A DNA stretch of 64,000 nt, from NCBI GenBank assembly GCA_963784575.1, contig CAWARU010000001.1:1-64000 (forward strand). Direction: 5' to 3'. Position numbers and translations under genes: made by a program. Positions 1-10,900 of the stretch are shown one piece after another. Numbering within the stretch: the first letter of the stretch is position 1; each line of letters starts with the position of its first letter. The notes beneath the pieces are model-generated. The model saw only the letters and a list, made by a program, of their open reading frames with translations. It made no database searches and was not told where the DNA came from. The stretch is from CAWARU01 sp963784575. Its GTDB lineage: Bacteria > Pseudomonadota > Gammaproteobacteria > UBA6186 > Azoamicaceae.

Positions 1-2535
1 GAGGTTAGATTTTTTGAGAATATTTCCATGTATGGACAATACAATGCGCTTTTCATCTCGGCTATCTATTTTGATATCAAGCGGCATTTCTGAAAGTATA
101 AGATCTTGAGCCATGCCAATCGCTATGTGGTCGAGCTCAAAAACAGATTTCAAGAGCGCTGGCAGCAAGCTCTTCCCTTGTAAACGCATGCCTTGCCCAA
201 GCGTTTTTACGCGTCGAATCTCAAGTCTTGCTGCAGCATTAAATAATTTTTGGATACAAAGTTTCATCACTGGTTTTTCGATTGTGTTGAATTTCCTATT
301 TTTGCTAAGCCTATCTCCTTTACTGCCCCATTCTCTGATGCTCTTTATTTTGCGGAACAAGACTTGAAAAAGTTCTTCCAAGGCATGAATCGATTCAAGA
401 AACTGCCTGGACTCACCGCACATTAGATTTTTCGCGAAAGTCATCCAATCGCCTTTGGTAAGTGACTCTTTTAAACTCTCAAGGTTCACTGGGTCTGTCC
501 TGTTTATTTGGGATTTATCTTCCGGGTTTAATTGGGATTCTGGACGAGATCTCCAACCACCATTCAAATTGTCTGATAGGTTTAGGATTTCTAAAACACC
601 TTTGATGTTTTCAGAAATTGCTTTATATTCAGATCTGCGTTGTAACCGTTTTGAGGATGTAGTTAAACATTTATTTTCGATACTGTTCTTTTCTTCACGG
701 AGCTTTTCAATCCCGCCCTCTTTTTTAGGTTTGCTGCCAACAAGCGCTTGCAAATCGATTTTGATATCAGATTTTACTGCAAATTGGATTATCCTATCCA
801 CAGCTTTTTCACCTTTTGCCAAAGCAAAAGTAGTTGATTCAATTTTTTCATGTTCATTAAGCGAGAGGATTAGATCAAGAGTATCTTTCCAGAAGTCACG
901 ATCTGTTATAAATTGATCAGGCAGTACAGCAGATTTCGAGATGATCAGTTCAAGCCTTTCTTGAGTAAAACCTAACTTCACGAAATACTGTAGCGCTGTG
1001 GTAACTACATTTTGAGTTTCTAGCTTAACCCGGCAAACTGCTTGGTAAATTCTAGGACTATAAAGAGCTCCCCAACCCTCCTCCTCTTCTAGCTTGAATT
1101 GCATCGCATATCTTAAATATTTCTGCCCCTCAGGCGTTTTTGCAAAACGATCCCCTGGCATAAGTCCTGGAAAATGTCCTAGAAAATCCGTAATATTCCA
1201 CAGAATATCTAGAAATTGTCCTGCAACGGCGAGTCGAGTGTGCTGCAATAGTTTAAAAACGAAAGTATTGATATAAGGCTGTATCATATCCATGATCATA
1301 TTACGGATCTGATTATGAGCACTAAGCTCACTTTGAAGCGTTTTAATCTTTGCCAAATCCTTTGATGTTTTGCAAGTCAGCAGTGGTAATTCATCTTGAA
1401 TTCTCTTGATATTAGCCGCGGCAATATCAAGGGGCGTCTCTTGAATGATAATTTCAGTCTCAATAGCTGGTGATTGCTGTACAGTTGTTCTGCGTGCATT
1501 GGTATAGGTAAATGGAAGCAGTCCAAGCTTTTCCGAACGCGTAGCTCTTTGCTGTTTAGTCCTGCTCTCCTCCTGCCCTCCCTGCAAAGATATTCCCCTC
1601 GCATAGGCTGGAAATGAATCTTTCGAGAGCAAATCTCGCACAAATTCAACGTTTGCACTGGCACAGGCGAGATGCAGAAGAGTATTCCCCTCTCTATCCC
1701 GGATATTCATCAAATTGGGCGTAAAGATATCACTATTTAAGATCATTTCAGGTAAATCAAGATTGCTGACCCCTTTGCTCTTCCATTTTGGATTTTGATT
1801 AGAGGCAATCAACATGAGATTTTGTAACTGAGAAAATGCTTTTGAGAATTTGTCTTTGCTTAACAAGGGTTGCATCTCGCCATAAAAAAATAATCTATGA
1901 ACAGATTCGTGCACTCTAAATTCCAGATCCAGCGGAATATTCAGTGCTAGCAACAATTGAAGCATGGCTTCATTTTTTTTCGAAACAGCAATGAGTTTTC
2001 CAATGATACTCAAAGGATCTCTCGCCATTTTTATTTTGAGAGACATTGGTATACCGCATAATATACTATACAATATTTTCCTGGGTGCGTATAAGTTTGA
2101 ATGATCATTATATGAAAGTGTATCAAAGATAATTTCAGCTGCATTCTTGTTTGCAAATTTTCCAGATCGGACACGAAGATTTAAATCAGTAATTTTCTTT
2201 GTGCTCATCAGAAAAATCATCATTTGCCAATTCTGGTGTATAGCACAATGATGAAAAACATTCTTACCATCATCATCAATCGCATTGATATCTACGCCTT
2301 TTTCCATTAAGATTTTTGCAAGCAAAGAGACTGAATACCCCTTTATGCCGGCAAGATAAATCAGCGGTGTTATACCACCCGGGCCCTTGCATAATTCCAA
2401 ATCATAACCTGAAAAATAGCCTGGCAAAAAACTATAAAAATTGTAATCACTCATAACTAATTTTGGAATTGTGATGTTAATTAATTTGCAAATTTCAGCA
2501 AATCCGCTTTCAACCGTGTTCATGGGCGTAGACAT
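1..2535 (-). CDS. Ankyrin-repeat protein, C-terminus cut off by window edge
   Basis: The reading frame is open from an ATG at 2535 to base 1 without a stop, so at least 845 residues are encoded and the C terminus lies outside the window. A GAGG Shine-Dalgarno site lies about 8 bases before the ATG. Ankyrin-type motifs are readable: GGITPLIYLAG and KGVDINAIDDDGKNVFHH near residues 50-100, and EGNTLLHLACASANVEFV near residue 290. The rest is helical, charged and unlike any family I recognise. It is the last visible gene of a leftward row with the kinase-like genes at 2606-4219 and 4252-7659, 70 bases downstream of the former. Ankyrin repeats bind proteins, and in intracellular bacteria such proteins are often effectors; that role is inferred here. 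Because the end is missing, the C-terminal tail motif seen on neighbours cannot be checked. Confidence 0.85.
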   Translation of the reverse strand, partial: MSTPMNTVESGFAEICKLINITIPKLVMSDYNFYSFLPGYFSGYDLELCKGPGGITPLIYLAGIKGYSVSLLAKILMEKGVDINAIDDDGKNVFHHCAIHQNWQMMIFLMSTKKITDLNLRVRSGKFANKNAAEIIFDTLSYNDHSNLYAPRKILYSILCGIPMSLKIKMARDPLSIIGKLIAVSKKNEAMLQLLLALNIPLDLEFRVHESVHRLFFYGEMQPLLSKDKFSKAFSQLQNLMLIASNQNPKWKSKGVSNLDLPEMILNSDIFTPNLMNIRDREGNTLLHLACASANVEFVRDLLSKDSFPAYARGISLQGGQEESRTKQQRATRSEKLGLLPFTYTNARRTTVQQSPAIETEIIIQETPLDIAAANIKRIQDELPLLTCKTSKDLAKIKTLQSELSAHNQIRNMIMDMIQPYINTFVFKLLQHTRLAVAGQFLDILWNITDFLGHFPGLMPGDRFAKTPEGQKYLRYAMQFKLEEEEGWGALYSPRIYQAVCRVKLETQNVVTTALQYFVKLGFTQERLELIISKSAVLPDQFITDRDFWKDTLDLILSLNEHEKIESTTFALAKGEKAVDRIIQFAVKSDIKIDLQALVGSKPKKEGGIEKLREEKNSIENKCLTTSSKRLQRRSEYKAISENIKGVLEILNLSDNLNGGWRSRPESQLNPEDKSQINRTDPVNLESLKESLTKGDWMTFAKNLMCGESRQFLESIHALEELFQVLFRKIKSIREWGSKGDRLSKNRKFNTIEKPVMKLCIQKLFNAAARLEIRRVKTLGQGMRLQGKSLLPALLKSVFELDHIAIGMAQDLILSEMPLDIKIDSRDEKRIVLSIHGNILKKSNL

Positions 2536-2605
2536 ATTTATTTCCTCAGTGTTTATAATAACTATTAGTATAATTTAAATTGTATGATTTAAATGTTTTT
2601 ATAAA

Positions 2606-4219
2606 TTAGAACCATTTTTTTGATTTTACTTTATCATCTACCTTATCTTGTATTTGATGTTCACCTGCGGTCCGTTCACCCTCAGATATTTCTGAAAAAA
2701 TCACAGCAGGCTTGATTTCTTCTGCTGATCCCAGTGACACCTGGATCATAGCATCCGAAAAAACAATATCTCCCTCTTTCAGAACAATATTTTCTTTACG
2801 TAATTTAGCGAAAGAATCATCCTTTCCTTGAGCTCTAGACCTAGATTTAGGTTGATCTAGAATATGATCCTCTAGCACACAAATGTCCATCTCCATTTTC
2901 TGAAGCAAATCATAGCAGACGGTGACAATTGCGGCTTGTTTACGGAAAATATTTTCAGGATATTTCGCTATTTTTTGGCATACCCCTCTAATGTAGGAAG
3001 CTGGTATTTCCTTCTTCGCACTGCTATTCGGCTTAATTCCAAATTCCTGTTCCTCAAACACTCTTGATTTTTTAGCAGCTTTTTCACGAATCATATAGGA
3101 GGCGAGTGCAGAGAAACGCAGTGGACACGGGTTCTCTCCCAAACAGTATCGAGTCCACTCCAATTGGCGACGAAAAAAATCGACTGCCAGTGCAGAAATT
3201 TGATATTTATCATTGTGCGCCATTCTAAACACGATGGTCGCTTCCAGAAAGTTCTGCCACCGTAATACTGTGTCAATCTTGCACTGATACGTATTTGTGG
3301 GGACAACGACTGGAAAAGCACTGTGTATTACTAGAGAAGAACTTGGTTTGATTTGGCTTAAAATAACTCGCATCAGTGTTTCAGAGCCAAGCTTAAAATC
3401 CGCTAAGTAAACTGTCGCTGAAATTGGTTTATCCTCAGACATATAGACAGTATTTCTAAATGCTGTCAGTTTCTCGGCCGATATCAAACCAATCCAATCG
3501 ACGTTAAGACACTCCTTTACCATTTCTGGAACGGAATTAGGGTCGCCAATAACAGCTAGCCATGCATTGCCAAAATGACCCCCTTTCACCAGATTTTGCT
3601 TAGATTTTTCTGAAGTCGTTTTCTTCTCTAGATTTGCTGATGCCAACATAATTTGCAACAAAAGTTCTGTGCCAGGCCGCTTCTCTGGTTCCAGTGCCAC
3701 ACAAGACAATACTATGTCTCTGAAAGCCTGCGGGCACCAGCTTGGGATCCTATAAATAACATCGGCAAACTGATATTTGGCAGAATCCTCGTAATGTTTT
3801 AACACCAAAAGAGACTCTTCTGCAGTTAATATACCTGCAGAAATGCTTGACTTATCTTGCCAGCCGTATTCCCAAGTACCCATCCCTTTTGTTAAAAGAG
3901 AAATCATCAATAAGCCAAACTGGAAGACATCAGATGCACTGCTATATCTTTCTTCCTTGATGCTCTCAGGGGCAATTTTTCGAACATGGCTCGGAATTAC
4001 TTTGAACAAAGAAAGTGCATCGAAAACGGGATTCTCTGAGAGCTCTTGCGAAAACGAAAGATCGCCATGAACTATGGCCATCTTATGCAATTTATTTAAT
4101 TCTCGCAACAAGGTACTTGCAAAAACGGACAAAAGCTCAAATTTGTGCGGATCAGCTGACGTCCAGTCATTCTCTTCTTTTTCTATAATCTCTTCCACCT
4201 GAGTTGCAATACATGCCAT
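2606..4219 (-). CDS. Kinase C-lobe-only (pseudokinase-like) protein
   Basis: The protein has 537 residues and an AGGAG site 7 bases before its ATG. Its first 200 residues read as the C-lobe of a eukaryote-like protein kinase with no N-lobe: helix E (LLRELNKLHKMAIVHGDLS, with HGD at 51-53 in place of HRD), APES as the APE motif, SASDVFQFGLLMISLL as the subdomain IX Asp helix, and LEPEKRPGTELLLQIM as the subdomain XI Arg. There is no glycine loop, no VAIK lysine and no DFG, so catalysis is unlikely. Residues 200-537 match nothing I know. The protein ends in KSKKWF, the tail motif shared across this window. It lies 32 bases downstream of the 1135-residue pseudokinase/F-box gene and its kinase part resembles the lobes there, so duplication is likely. 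A scaffold or decoy role is an inference. Confidence 0.85.
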   Translation of the reverse strand: MACIATQVEEIIEKEENDWTSADPHKFELLSVFASTLLRELNKLHKMAIVHGDLSFSQELSENPVFDALSLFKVIPSHVRKIAPESIKEERYSSASDVFQFGLLMISLLTKGMGTWEYGWQDKSSISAGILTAEESLLVLKHYEDSAKYQFADVIYRIPSWCPQAFRDIVLSCVALEPEKRPGTELLLQIMLASANLEKKTTSEKSKQNLVKGGHFGNAWLAVIGDPNSVPEMVKECLNVDWIGLISAEKLTAFRNTVYMSEDKPISATVYLADFKLGSETLMRVILSQIKPSSSLVIHSAFPVVVPTNTYQCKIDTVLRWQNFLEATIVFRMAHNDKYQISALAVDFFRRQLEWTRYCLGENPCPLRFSALASYMIREKAAKKSRVFEEQEFGIKPNSSAKKEIPASYIRGVCQKIAKYPENIFRKQAAIVTVCYDLLQKMEMDICVLEDHILDQPKSRSRAQGKDDSFAKLRKENIVLKEGDIVFSDAMIQVSLGSAEEIKPAVIFSEISEGERTAGEHQIQDKVDDKVKSKKWF

Positions 4220-4251
4220 GAGTGAGCTCCTGAAAAGATACGAAATTTACT

Positions 4252-7200
4252 CTATACTAATTTATTATTCGACGATTGTGCAATTTTAGATGGCATATCT
4301 TTACCTTTAGGTATCTCTGGCATTTTCTGCCCCCCATAAGGTCTATGGTACACTCGATAGGCAGTTAGCATCGCCGGATTCTTGGCAATTTCCGGACTGA
4401 ATTCGGTGCTGGATTCACCGCTCACTTCCTGCTCCACAGCAATAATATCATGTACTATTTTTGGCAGATCTGCTACACGACTCAATATTTCAGGGCTTAT
4501 GGGATGAGACATTTCCTCTGTTATCTCCAGGTCCGGTAGACCCTTCCCTACATCAATTTTCATCGGAAGAAACATGCGAAAATCCTGTAAATCTGCCGTG
4601 CAGAAGCGTTTGTCATCGCCCAGTTTCCAATGCGGAATACCCTCCAATTGCTTTGGGGTAAAACACCAAAGTTGTTTTGCTTCATTCACATTCCATTGTT
4701 TGTGATTATAACAAGTTTCACAACTCATAAAGGCACCGCCAGTACGCTTGCTCCTTGGATTGGAATAAAAGCGCCCATAAGAAACCTCTGCAATCTCTTT
4801 TTCGCAGAGTGCACAATCCTGTTGTTTAGCTTTAAATACTTCAACTGAAGCTTGGATCAGTCTTCTGCGTTCTGTATCATCAATGTCTGTTAAGCCCAAT
4901 ATGCCATTAGTTTCTATTGTGAGTTTATTATGGGCTCGGATATATGTTTGTTGTAGTGCTATGATTTTTGCCCAACGCCGCATTGCATCACTATAAACTT
5001 TTGCCAGACCATGGCCTTCAAGTGGAAAATAACATATTTCATGATTAGCAGGAGCATGTTGCTTAATCAAGTTGCGACAAAATCCAATATGACTGCGGCT
5101 CACAATAGCTGTATTCCAGCAAGTACGAGCAAGGGCCGCAAAATCCTTTGGCGCTAAAAAATCCATTATCGACTTCAATAATTCCTGTGGAATACTATCC
5201 GCTGCAACACCTTCAACAATATTCTTAATCGGAATGTTCCTTTTCTTGATAACAATACCTTTATCATCCTTCTCTGCATGATCTGCCCAAATATGCGTTA
5301 AAAGTCTTGGTTGCGGAGGTCTTGCTTCGCGCTCACAATGGCATGGCTTTAGTCCCCTGGGATCACCTTCACAAGAATTCCTGATAAGCGATTTCTCTTT
5401 TTGAGACGGATCTTTAGCCGGATCGGGGTGTCTAGGGGGATCATTCTCGAGTCTGTTTAAATCGTCTTTGATGAATTTGATGAGATTTTTATCTGGCAGC
5501 AAAATTGTACCAGTAACTTCCTGGGTCGGAAAATGATAAATTCCCCTCGACAGTGCAGGCATGCCATTTGGATTTGTTAGGAGTTTTTCATTAAAATGGC
5601 GTTCTTTATACGCGGCAACTTTTTTAAGAATAAGATCAATTAGAGATTCTGTTTTATCCTTGTCCGGGTGAAGGCCGCTTGCGTCCTCTGCCTCATCAAG
5701 CGTTTCAGCAAAAAACCCGGTTTTTTGTGGGCCGACACCCATTGTCAGGCGCATGGTTTTTGCATTAAAATGGCGACTGTAAGCCTGCCTCATTTCTTCA
5801 CCAAACAGATGCCCGAATATGCCGCCCCTGCGCATGTGCTCAGGTTCTATACTCAACTCTTCATATATATGTGAGCTGCGTACCATGATAGGAACCCTTG
5901 TTGGCGGGAAATGCTGCTGTTGCTTTAAAAGTATTTGCAGGTCGAGATCTATCATATCCATGGTGGGTCTTTCTGCAGGCTTTTGCTTCAAACATTTCAT
6001 CAGCAATTCTGACATTCCACACCAGGAAGGAATTTTGGATCGAATGATAGCGCAATCGTTTACCATTAAGTCTTGTAATTTCTTGGATCGGATTTCTGGA
6101 TCACTACTCCCAAAGTATTCAGCAAACCAAGTCTCATCTGTAATGAGTTCTAGAATCATCACTGCAAAATGAAAGACATCTGATTCTCTGGAAAATTTCT
6201 GGTTTTTAAGACTTTCAGGAGCTGTGGCTTTATAATTTTTTTCTCCAATAATGATTTTTGTTTTATGTGTGACCGTGTCTGTGGCAGCATATTCCAAAGA
6301 CAAATTACCATGCACAATATTTCGTTTATGTAGATAAGCTAAGCCTCTCACAAGATCTTGAGCAATACCCAACAGTGCTAAAGTTTTATTGTGATTTTTG
6401 AAAAAATCCTTTTTGCTTAATGTTTTGGCATCGCTTCGGTGAAACAATAATGCGATAGGTAAAATGGGAATGGAGCTCTCTTCTGTGAGGACGCTTGAAG
6501 TTATTCTCGCGGGACCGATGACATAATCATTTGGCTTGCCAAGTTCATTTGGATCTATGCAGCGTTGCAGCAAGTCTTCCACATTCTGAATATTGGAAGG
6601 ACCAAGCAGAACATACTCTTGATGATCTTCATTGCTCAGTTTGCAGGACATTGCAATGCCCTTAAATTTATAAATATCGGCTGCAATTTCCTTGGAAGTA
6701 GCTTGTATTTCCATTCCTGGAATGAAGTATTGCATTGGCGAGTTTTGATTGTCAAAATTCTTGTTGCGAATGGCCTGCGCCAAAAGCCTCCGAGCAAGCA
6801 TCAGTGAGGGAGGCAGACCTTCACTTCTTTCAACGCATGCTGTTGCAGCCTTTTTCAAGAGCTCAAAGCTTATATTTTGATCCTTAAACCCCGACTGCCG
6901 TTCGGGAAGAGACTTGTTCTCGACAAAAAACTTATAAGCATAGATGAGTGCGGTACTGGCACGACGCTCCTCAAGTTGCGCAATCATATTCAGTGTGTAT
7001 CGATATATCTCAACCATCGTTGGACGCTCATCCGGATTAGTAACTAAGCATCGCTGCAATAATCGCACCAGTTCTTGATGATAGTCAGCTGGAATCTTAT
7101 CCAAAATATTTTTTAAAGTTATATTAGTAGTTTTAGAGAGTAATTCCAATGTAGTAAGGGCAAATTGAAAAACGTCTACTGCGAAAGTGATCTTGCCATT

Positions 7201-7659
7201 TTCTTTCAGAAATTCAGGGGCTACCTGTATCTTGGCCTTTGTGATTGTTTCCTTGCGAAAGATAAATTGAACTGTTGCCATATCCGGTTCAATAGCTTGC
7301 CATCCTTCTAGTTCGAAAATTCTCCCACCTTGTTCATCAAATACAGAGGCCTCTTCAGTATCATTTTTCCAAAGCAAAGTCTCTTTGCAAATAGCGCCAT
7401 GAGCAAAACCGCTGTAGTGAAGACCTGAAAATATTCTGGCCATTTTAAGGACAAAGGCTGGGAACTTTTCGGGAGTTGGTGTTTGCAGAAGGGGTGAGTT
7501 TTTTCTTAGGCTCTTTCTTTCAAAAACGCGTTTGGAATCCTCTGCTACTTTTTTTATGATCTCCCCGCTTTCCCGAACATTTCGATAACCAGCGCTCCTC
7601 TGCCCTTCAACTACAGTTATTTTCGGTCGTTCTAGGACTTTATGGGATAGTTCACTCAT
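4252..7659 (-). CDS. Tandem pseudokinase, F-box and Cys-cluster effector-like protein
   Basis: The protein has 1135 residues and an AGGA site before the ATG at 7659. Two kinase-like regions are readable. The first has HGAIC at 87-91, APEFL and NPDERPTM. The second has LAYLHKRNIVHGNLS around 450, APES and KPAERPTM. The catalytic Asp is Ala in the first and Asn in the second, and DFG is missing, so both look catalytically dead. An F-box follows at about 821-860 (DSIPQELLKSIMDFLAPKD, then FAALARTCWNTA). After it comes a possible zinc site, CALC at 949-952 and SCETC with Cys 980 and 983. F-boxes recruit SKP1-cullin ubiquitin ligases in eukaryotes, so a host-directed adaptor is inferred. A repeat-like stretch (EGDPRGLKPCHCEREARPPQ) sits between kinase and F-box. 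The end is NNKLV. This is the first gene of a leftward operon-like row. Confidence 0.9.
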   Translation of the reverse strand: MSELSHKVLERPKITVVEGQRSAGYRNVRESGEIIKKVAEDSKRVFERKSLRKNSPLLQTPTPEKFPAFVLKMARIFSGLHYSGFAHGAICKETLLWKNDTEEASVFDEQGGRIFELEGWQAIEPDMATVQFIFRKETITKAKIQVAPEFLKENGKITFAVDVFQFALTTLELLSKTTNITLKNILDKIPADYHQELVRLLQRCLVTNPDERPTMVEIYRYTLNMIAQLEERRASTALIYAYKFFVENKSLPERQSGFKDQNISFELLKKAATACVERSEGLPPSLMLARRLLAQAIRNKNFDNQNSPMQYFIPGMEIQATSKEIAADIYKFKGIAMSCKLSNEDHQEYVLLGPSNIQNVEDLLQRCIDPNELGKPNDYVIGPARITSSVLTEESSIPILPIALLFHRSDAKTLSKKDFFKNHNKTLALLGIAQDLVRGLAYLHKRNIVHGNLSLEYAATDTVTHKTKIIIGEKNYKATAPESLKNQKFSRESDVFHFAVMILELITDETWFAEYFGSSDPEIRSKKLQDLMVNDCAIIRSKIPSWCGMSELLMKCLKQKPAERPTMDMIDLDLQILLKQQQHFPPTRVPIMVRSSHIYEELSIEPEHMRRGGIFGHLFGEEMRQAYSRHFNAKTMRLTMGVGPQKTGFFAETLDEAEDASGLHPDKDKTESLIDLILKKVAAYKERHFNEKLLTNPNGMPALSRGIYHFPTQEVTGTILLPDKNLIKFIKDDLNRLENDPPRHPDPAKDPSQKEKSLIRNSCEGDPRGLKPCHCEREARPPQPRLLTHIWADHAEKDDKGIVIKKRNIPIKNIVEGVAADSIPQELLKSIMDFLAPKDFAALARTCWNTAIVSRSHIGFCRNLIKQHAPANHEICYFPLEGHGLAKVYSDAMRRWAKIIALQQTYIRAHNKLTIETNGILGLTDIDDTERRRLIQASVEVFKAKQQDCALCEKEIAEVSYGRFYSNPRSKRTGGAFMSCETCYNHKQWNVNEAKQLWCFTPKQLEGIPHWKLGDDKRFCTADLQDFRMFLPMKIDVGKGLPDLEITEEMSHPISPEILSRVADLPKIVHDIIAVEQEVSGESSTEFSPEIAKNPAMLTAYRVYHRPYGGQKMPEIPKGKDMPSKIAQSSNNKLV

Positions 7660-7926
7660 GGATTCCTCATCATTTGTTAATCTTTATATAGAAATTAATT
7701 CAACTTAAGATTCTATAACAAATTGATTTAATTGACAAGTCAAAATTTTTTAAAAAATCAGATATATTAAATCAGTTACATAACTTATAATTGGGACTAT
7801 GATACATATTTTGGGGTCTGTTAGCAATGTCCTACTTTTCATTTTATGCAATTTCCTGTATCATTATAACCAATCTTTTAACATAATAACCAATTGCCTT
7901 GAATAACTACTGAAGAGATACAATAA

Positions 7927-10900
7927 ATGAGCACAGTTGAACTTCAAACTAAAAAATCATTAATATTTTTCTCTACCCTTCATAAGGTTCATAAAGATGA
8001 AGTAGCAGGTACTGGCGACATCGATTATACACTCAGTATTGAAGCGTCTATGAACCGTATCTATAGAGAGTCATGCTGCTACATTCGTGAAAAAAAGACT
8101 GAGCAGGAAATATTTGAATTTATTGAACAGCACAGAGCGAATGATGCTCCTATCTTGCACATAATGGTAAATGCCCCAAACATAGGCTTGGGCTACACAG
8201 AACAAGGACTCAAGGATTTCAAAAGTAAAAATGGCAGGCTTGTCATTACTGCCGTTGAATTCAGAAAATATTCGAGTCCAGAACAGAAAAAAGAAGTACT
8301 GGACCGACTACAATATGCAGATGAAATAATTTTTTTAGATGAATTTGACAAGCAAGATGCATTATTCAATGTAGTGACACACTTTCCGACCAGCGCAGAT
8401 TTCCTCGCAAAAATTGGTAATGCCATCATTTTGCCTGTACCTGCAACAGTAGCACCGAATTTGCTCCCCATCACAAAACGCGGGCATAATATCGCAAGTT
8501 TTGGCATACTCCGTGCTGGAAAAGGCCTAGATCACGTTCTCCGTCTTGCCAAGTTGTTGAAAAAAACTTCTCCCGGAAATAAACTACTCGAAGAAACAAA
8601 AATTCTCATCATTGGTACCGTGCTCGAACCCGAAAAGCTTGCTCAGTTGATGAAGGAAGTTTACCCAGAACAAACTAAGGCCATCACTGATTGCGGTGAC
8701 AAAGTCGATAAGCTCAAAGCACTTCTAAATGATTTCAAAAAGCTGGAACTTGAAGGAAAAATTAAGCCAAATTTACCTATCGAGCTGCACGTCGATGTGC
8801 CAGAGCCCGAACTCGCTCCACTATTTAACAGGTGTATTTACTTTTTCCAGCCAAATTATCGAGGGGCTTCATTTCGATTCAGTAGTATAAGCTCTCTACT
8901 CAGCCTTGGCTGCAATATTTTCTCTCACAGCAGTGACATTACAGCCAAAGAACTAGAGTTGGGCGGATTTTACCAGAATGCCATGAAATTATTCCCTGAG
9001 TCTCTATATATAAGTGACCAAGATGATTACGCCAAAGGAGTGCTAGAAGATATCCTGATTCGAGAACAGGACTGGAATACTATAAAAACAAAACCTGCAT
9101 CGCCTGAAAATAAAGAAAAATCAGAGCAAAAAATTGCGGATGAGCTCTCTCTTATTGAAGAAACTTCTTACGAGGCACAAAATCTCTATAACATCGAACT
9201 TAGACCAAAAATTATCCAGCAAAAACTAACCCAACTCTATGAAAAACTCGGGCAAGTACTGAAGCCTGACCCAGAGACAGAATCCCGTCAAAAAGCAAGG
9301 GCAAAATCTTTCTGGGATTGGAGCGACTCGATCGCAAGGAAGCGCGCCTTTGATCTGGTGCAATCCAAGGTTAAAATAGACATTGAAACCCATGCCATCA
9401 ATAGGCTCAAGGCTCTGAAGATTCGCCTACAGGAGGTAGAGCCCCTAAATATCTGTCCTAAAGTCAAGGAATTGCTGCAGGAACAGCGGAAACCTCGCGA
9501 GATCAATGGTAAACAATTAATACCCATGTTGACACCGCTTGAAGCCTATTTTGTAAGGCTCATGCTGGATTCTGACTGGGAGGCAAGACATGTCACAACG
9601 AAAAACACTTTGCAAAACATACTTAAAACTGGCAAAGGGCTGCTATCCATAGAGCAGCGCCGGAAAAGTACTCGACAGGTCACAGCTCATACCCCAGATT
9701 ATCAAGGCATGACTGATCATGTATTCGCAAGCTGGGGTGTTGGAAAGAATATTCATTCTCCACATTTTATCTCAAATTTTCAGGGTGTAGTTGTCTTTGA
9801 TCTCAATGCAATACAGCGCGATAATCCGGAATCTTTGCGGGACGTCTGGGCTTCAGATCACTGGCCTTCCTATAAATATACTGGAACCCGAGCTGAATAT
9901 AAAATCTTTGATGTGGTCTTTCGCGTGGAACATAGGGCGGCTGCAGCAAAAACAGCGGATGCATCAGAAACTGTAAAACCAGTAGCAGACGACAAGACAG
10001 CAGAGACACAGATACATCAAAAATATTTGACTTACACGCTGCCTGGCAACAAGACCACCTATACCCAAGTGGTCGAGCTTGGGGATGAACTCTTCATGCA
10101 TCCTAACATCAATCTGGCCATGGCCTTGTTAACTGTCGAAATGATGCGATATTTGGGAATTGATGCCTATCAGAAAATCATGGCCATCATCAAAACCATC
10201 AAAGAAAATCCCCTGAACTGCGATTTTGAAATGGGACAATTGAGAAAGCTCATGCGAACCCGCTTTCATCCAGGACTTTGGGAAGTCCATAAACCAAGAC
10301 GCTGGCTCGTCAATAATCAACCAGGCGTAACTGCTGTCACGCGCAGCGTCAATCAGATGACTGAAGCTCAGATAGATGAATGGACCAAAGTTCAAGGTAT
10401 TGATAAGGAAATTATTCTATTAGCAGAATTTCAGGGAAAAATATTAGTAAAAGAATATGCAAAAGTTTCAGATGTTATGAGAGATGCAATCCTGTTGCTG
10501 CTGACTGAAGAATCGTTAGATCTCGAAGCCATGAAAAAACTCATGCTCTGTTTGCAAAATCATGGCCTTCTTTGTTCAAACTTTGAATTCGGCGAAACTT
10601 CGATGGCTTTAATCTCCGCAACTTTGCTTGGGGGCAGACGAGATCTCTTTGAATATATTATGAGTTTTGATCTTGAAGACTCGGCATTCCAGCAACTCAG
10701 CATAGATCCTGGCAGATATTGGAATACAGTCGATCTCGTTACGCTCCTGTCAAACCCAGAGAAACTTGATGAGTTTATCTACTCTAAGCTCAAATTACCA
10801 AAAAAGCCCTTGAAAATTGATGCGAAGACTGCCTTTGAGATGTTTCATCTCGTCATTCATGGTGCTCTTCCAGGCAAAACGAATTTTATCTATCCCTATA

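Noticed and set aside
113..1664. Short plus- and minus-strand ORFs over the left edge
   Set aside because: They overlap the 845-codon ankyrin frame on the minus strand, lack ribosome sites and show no protein-like composition.
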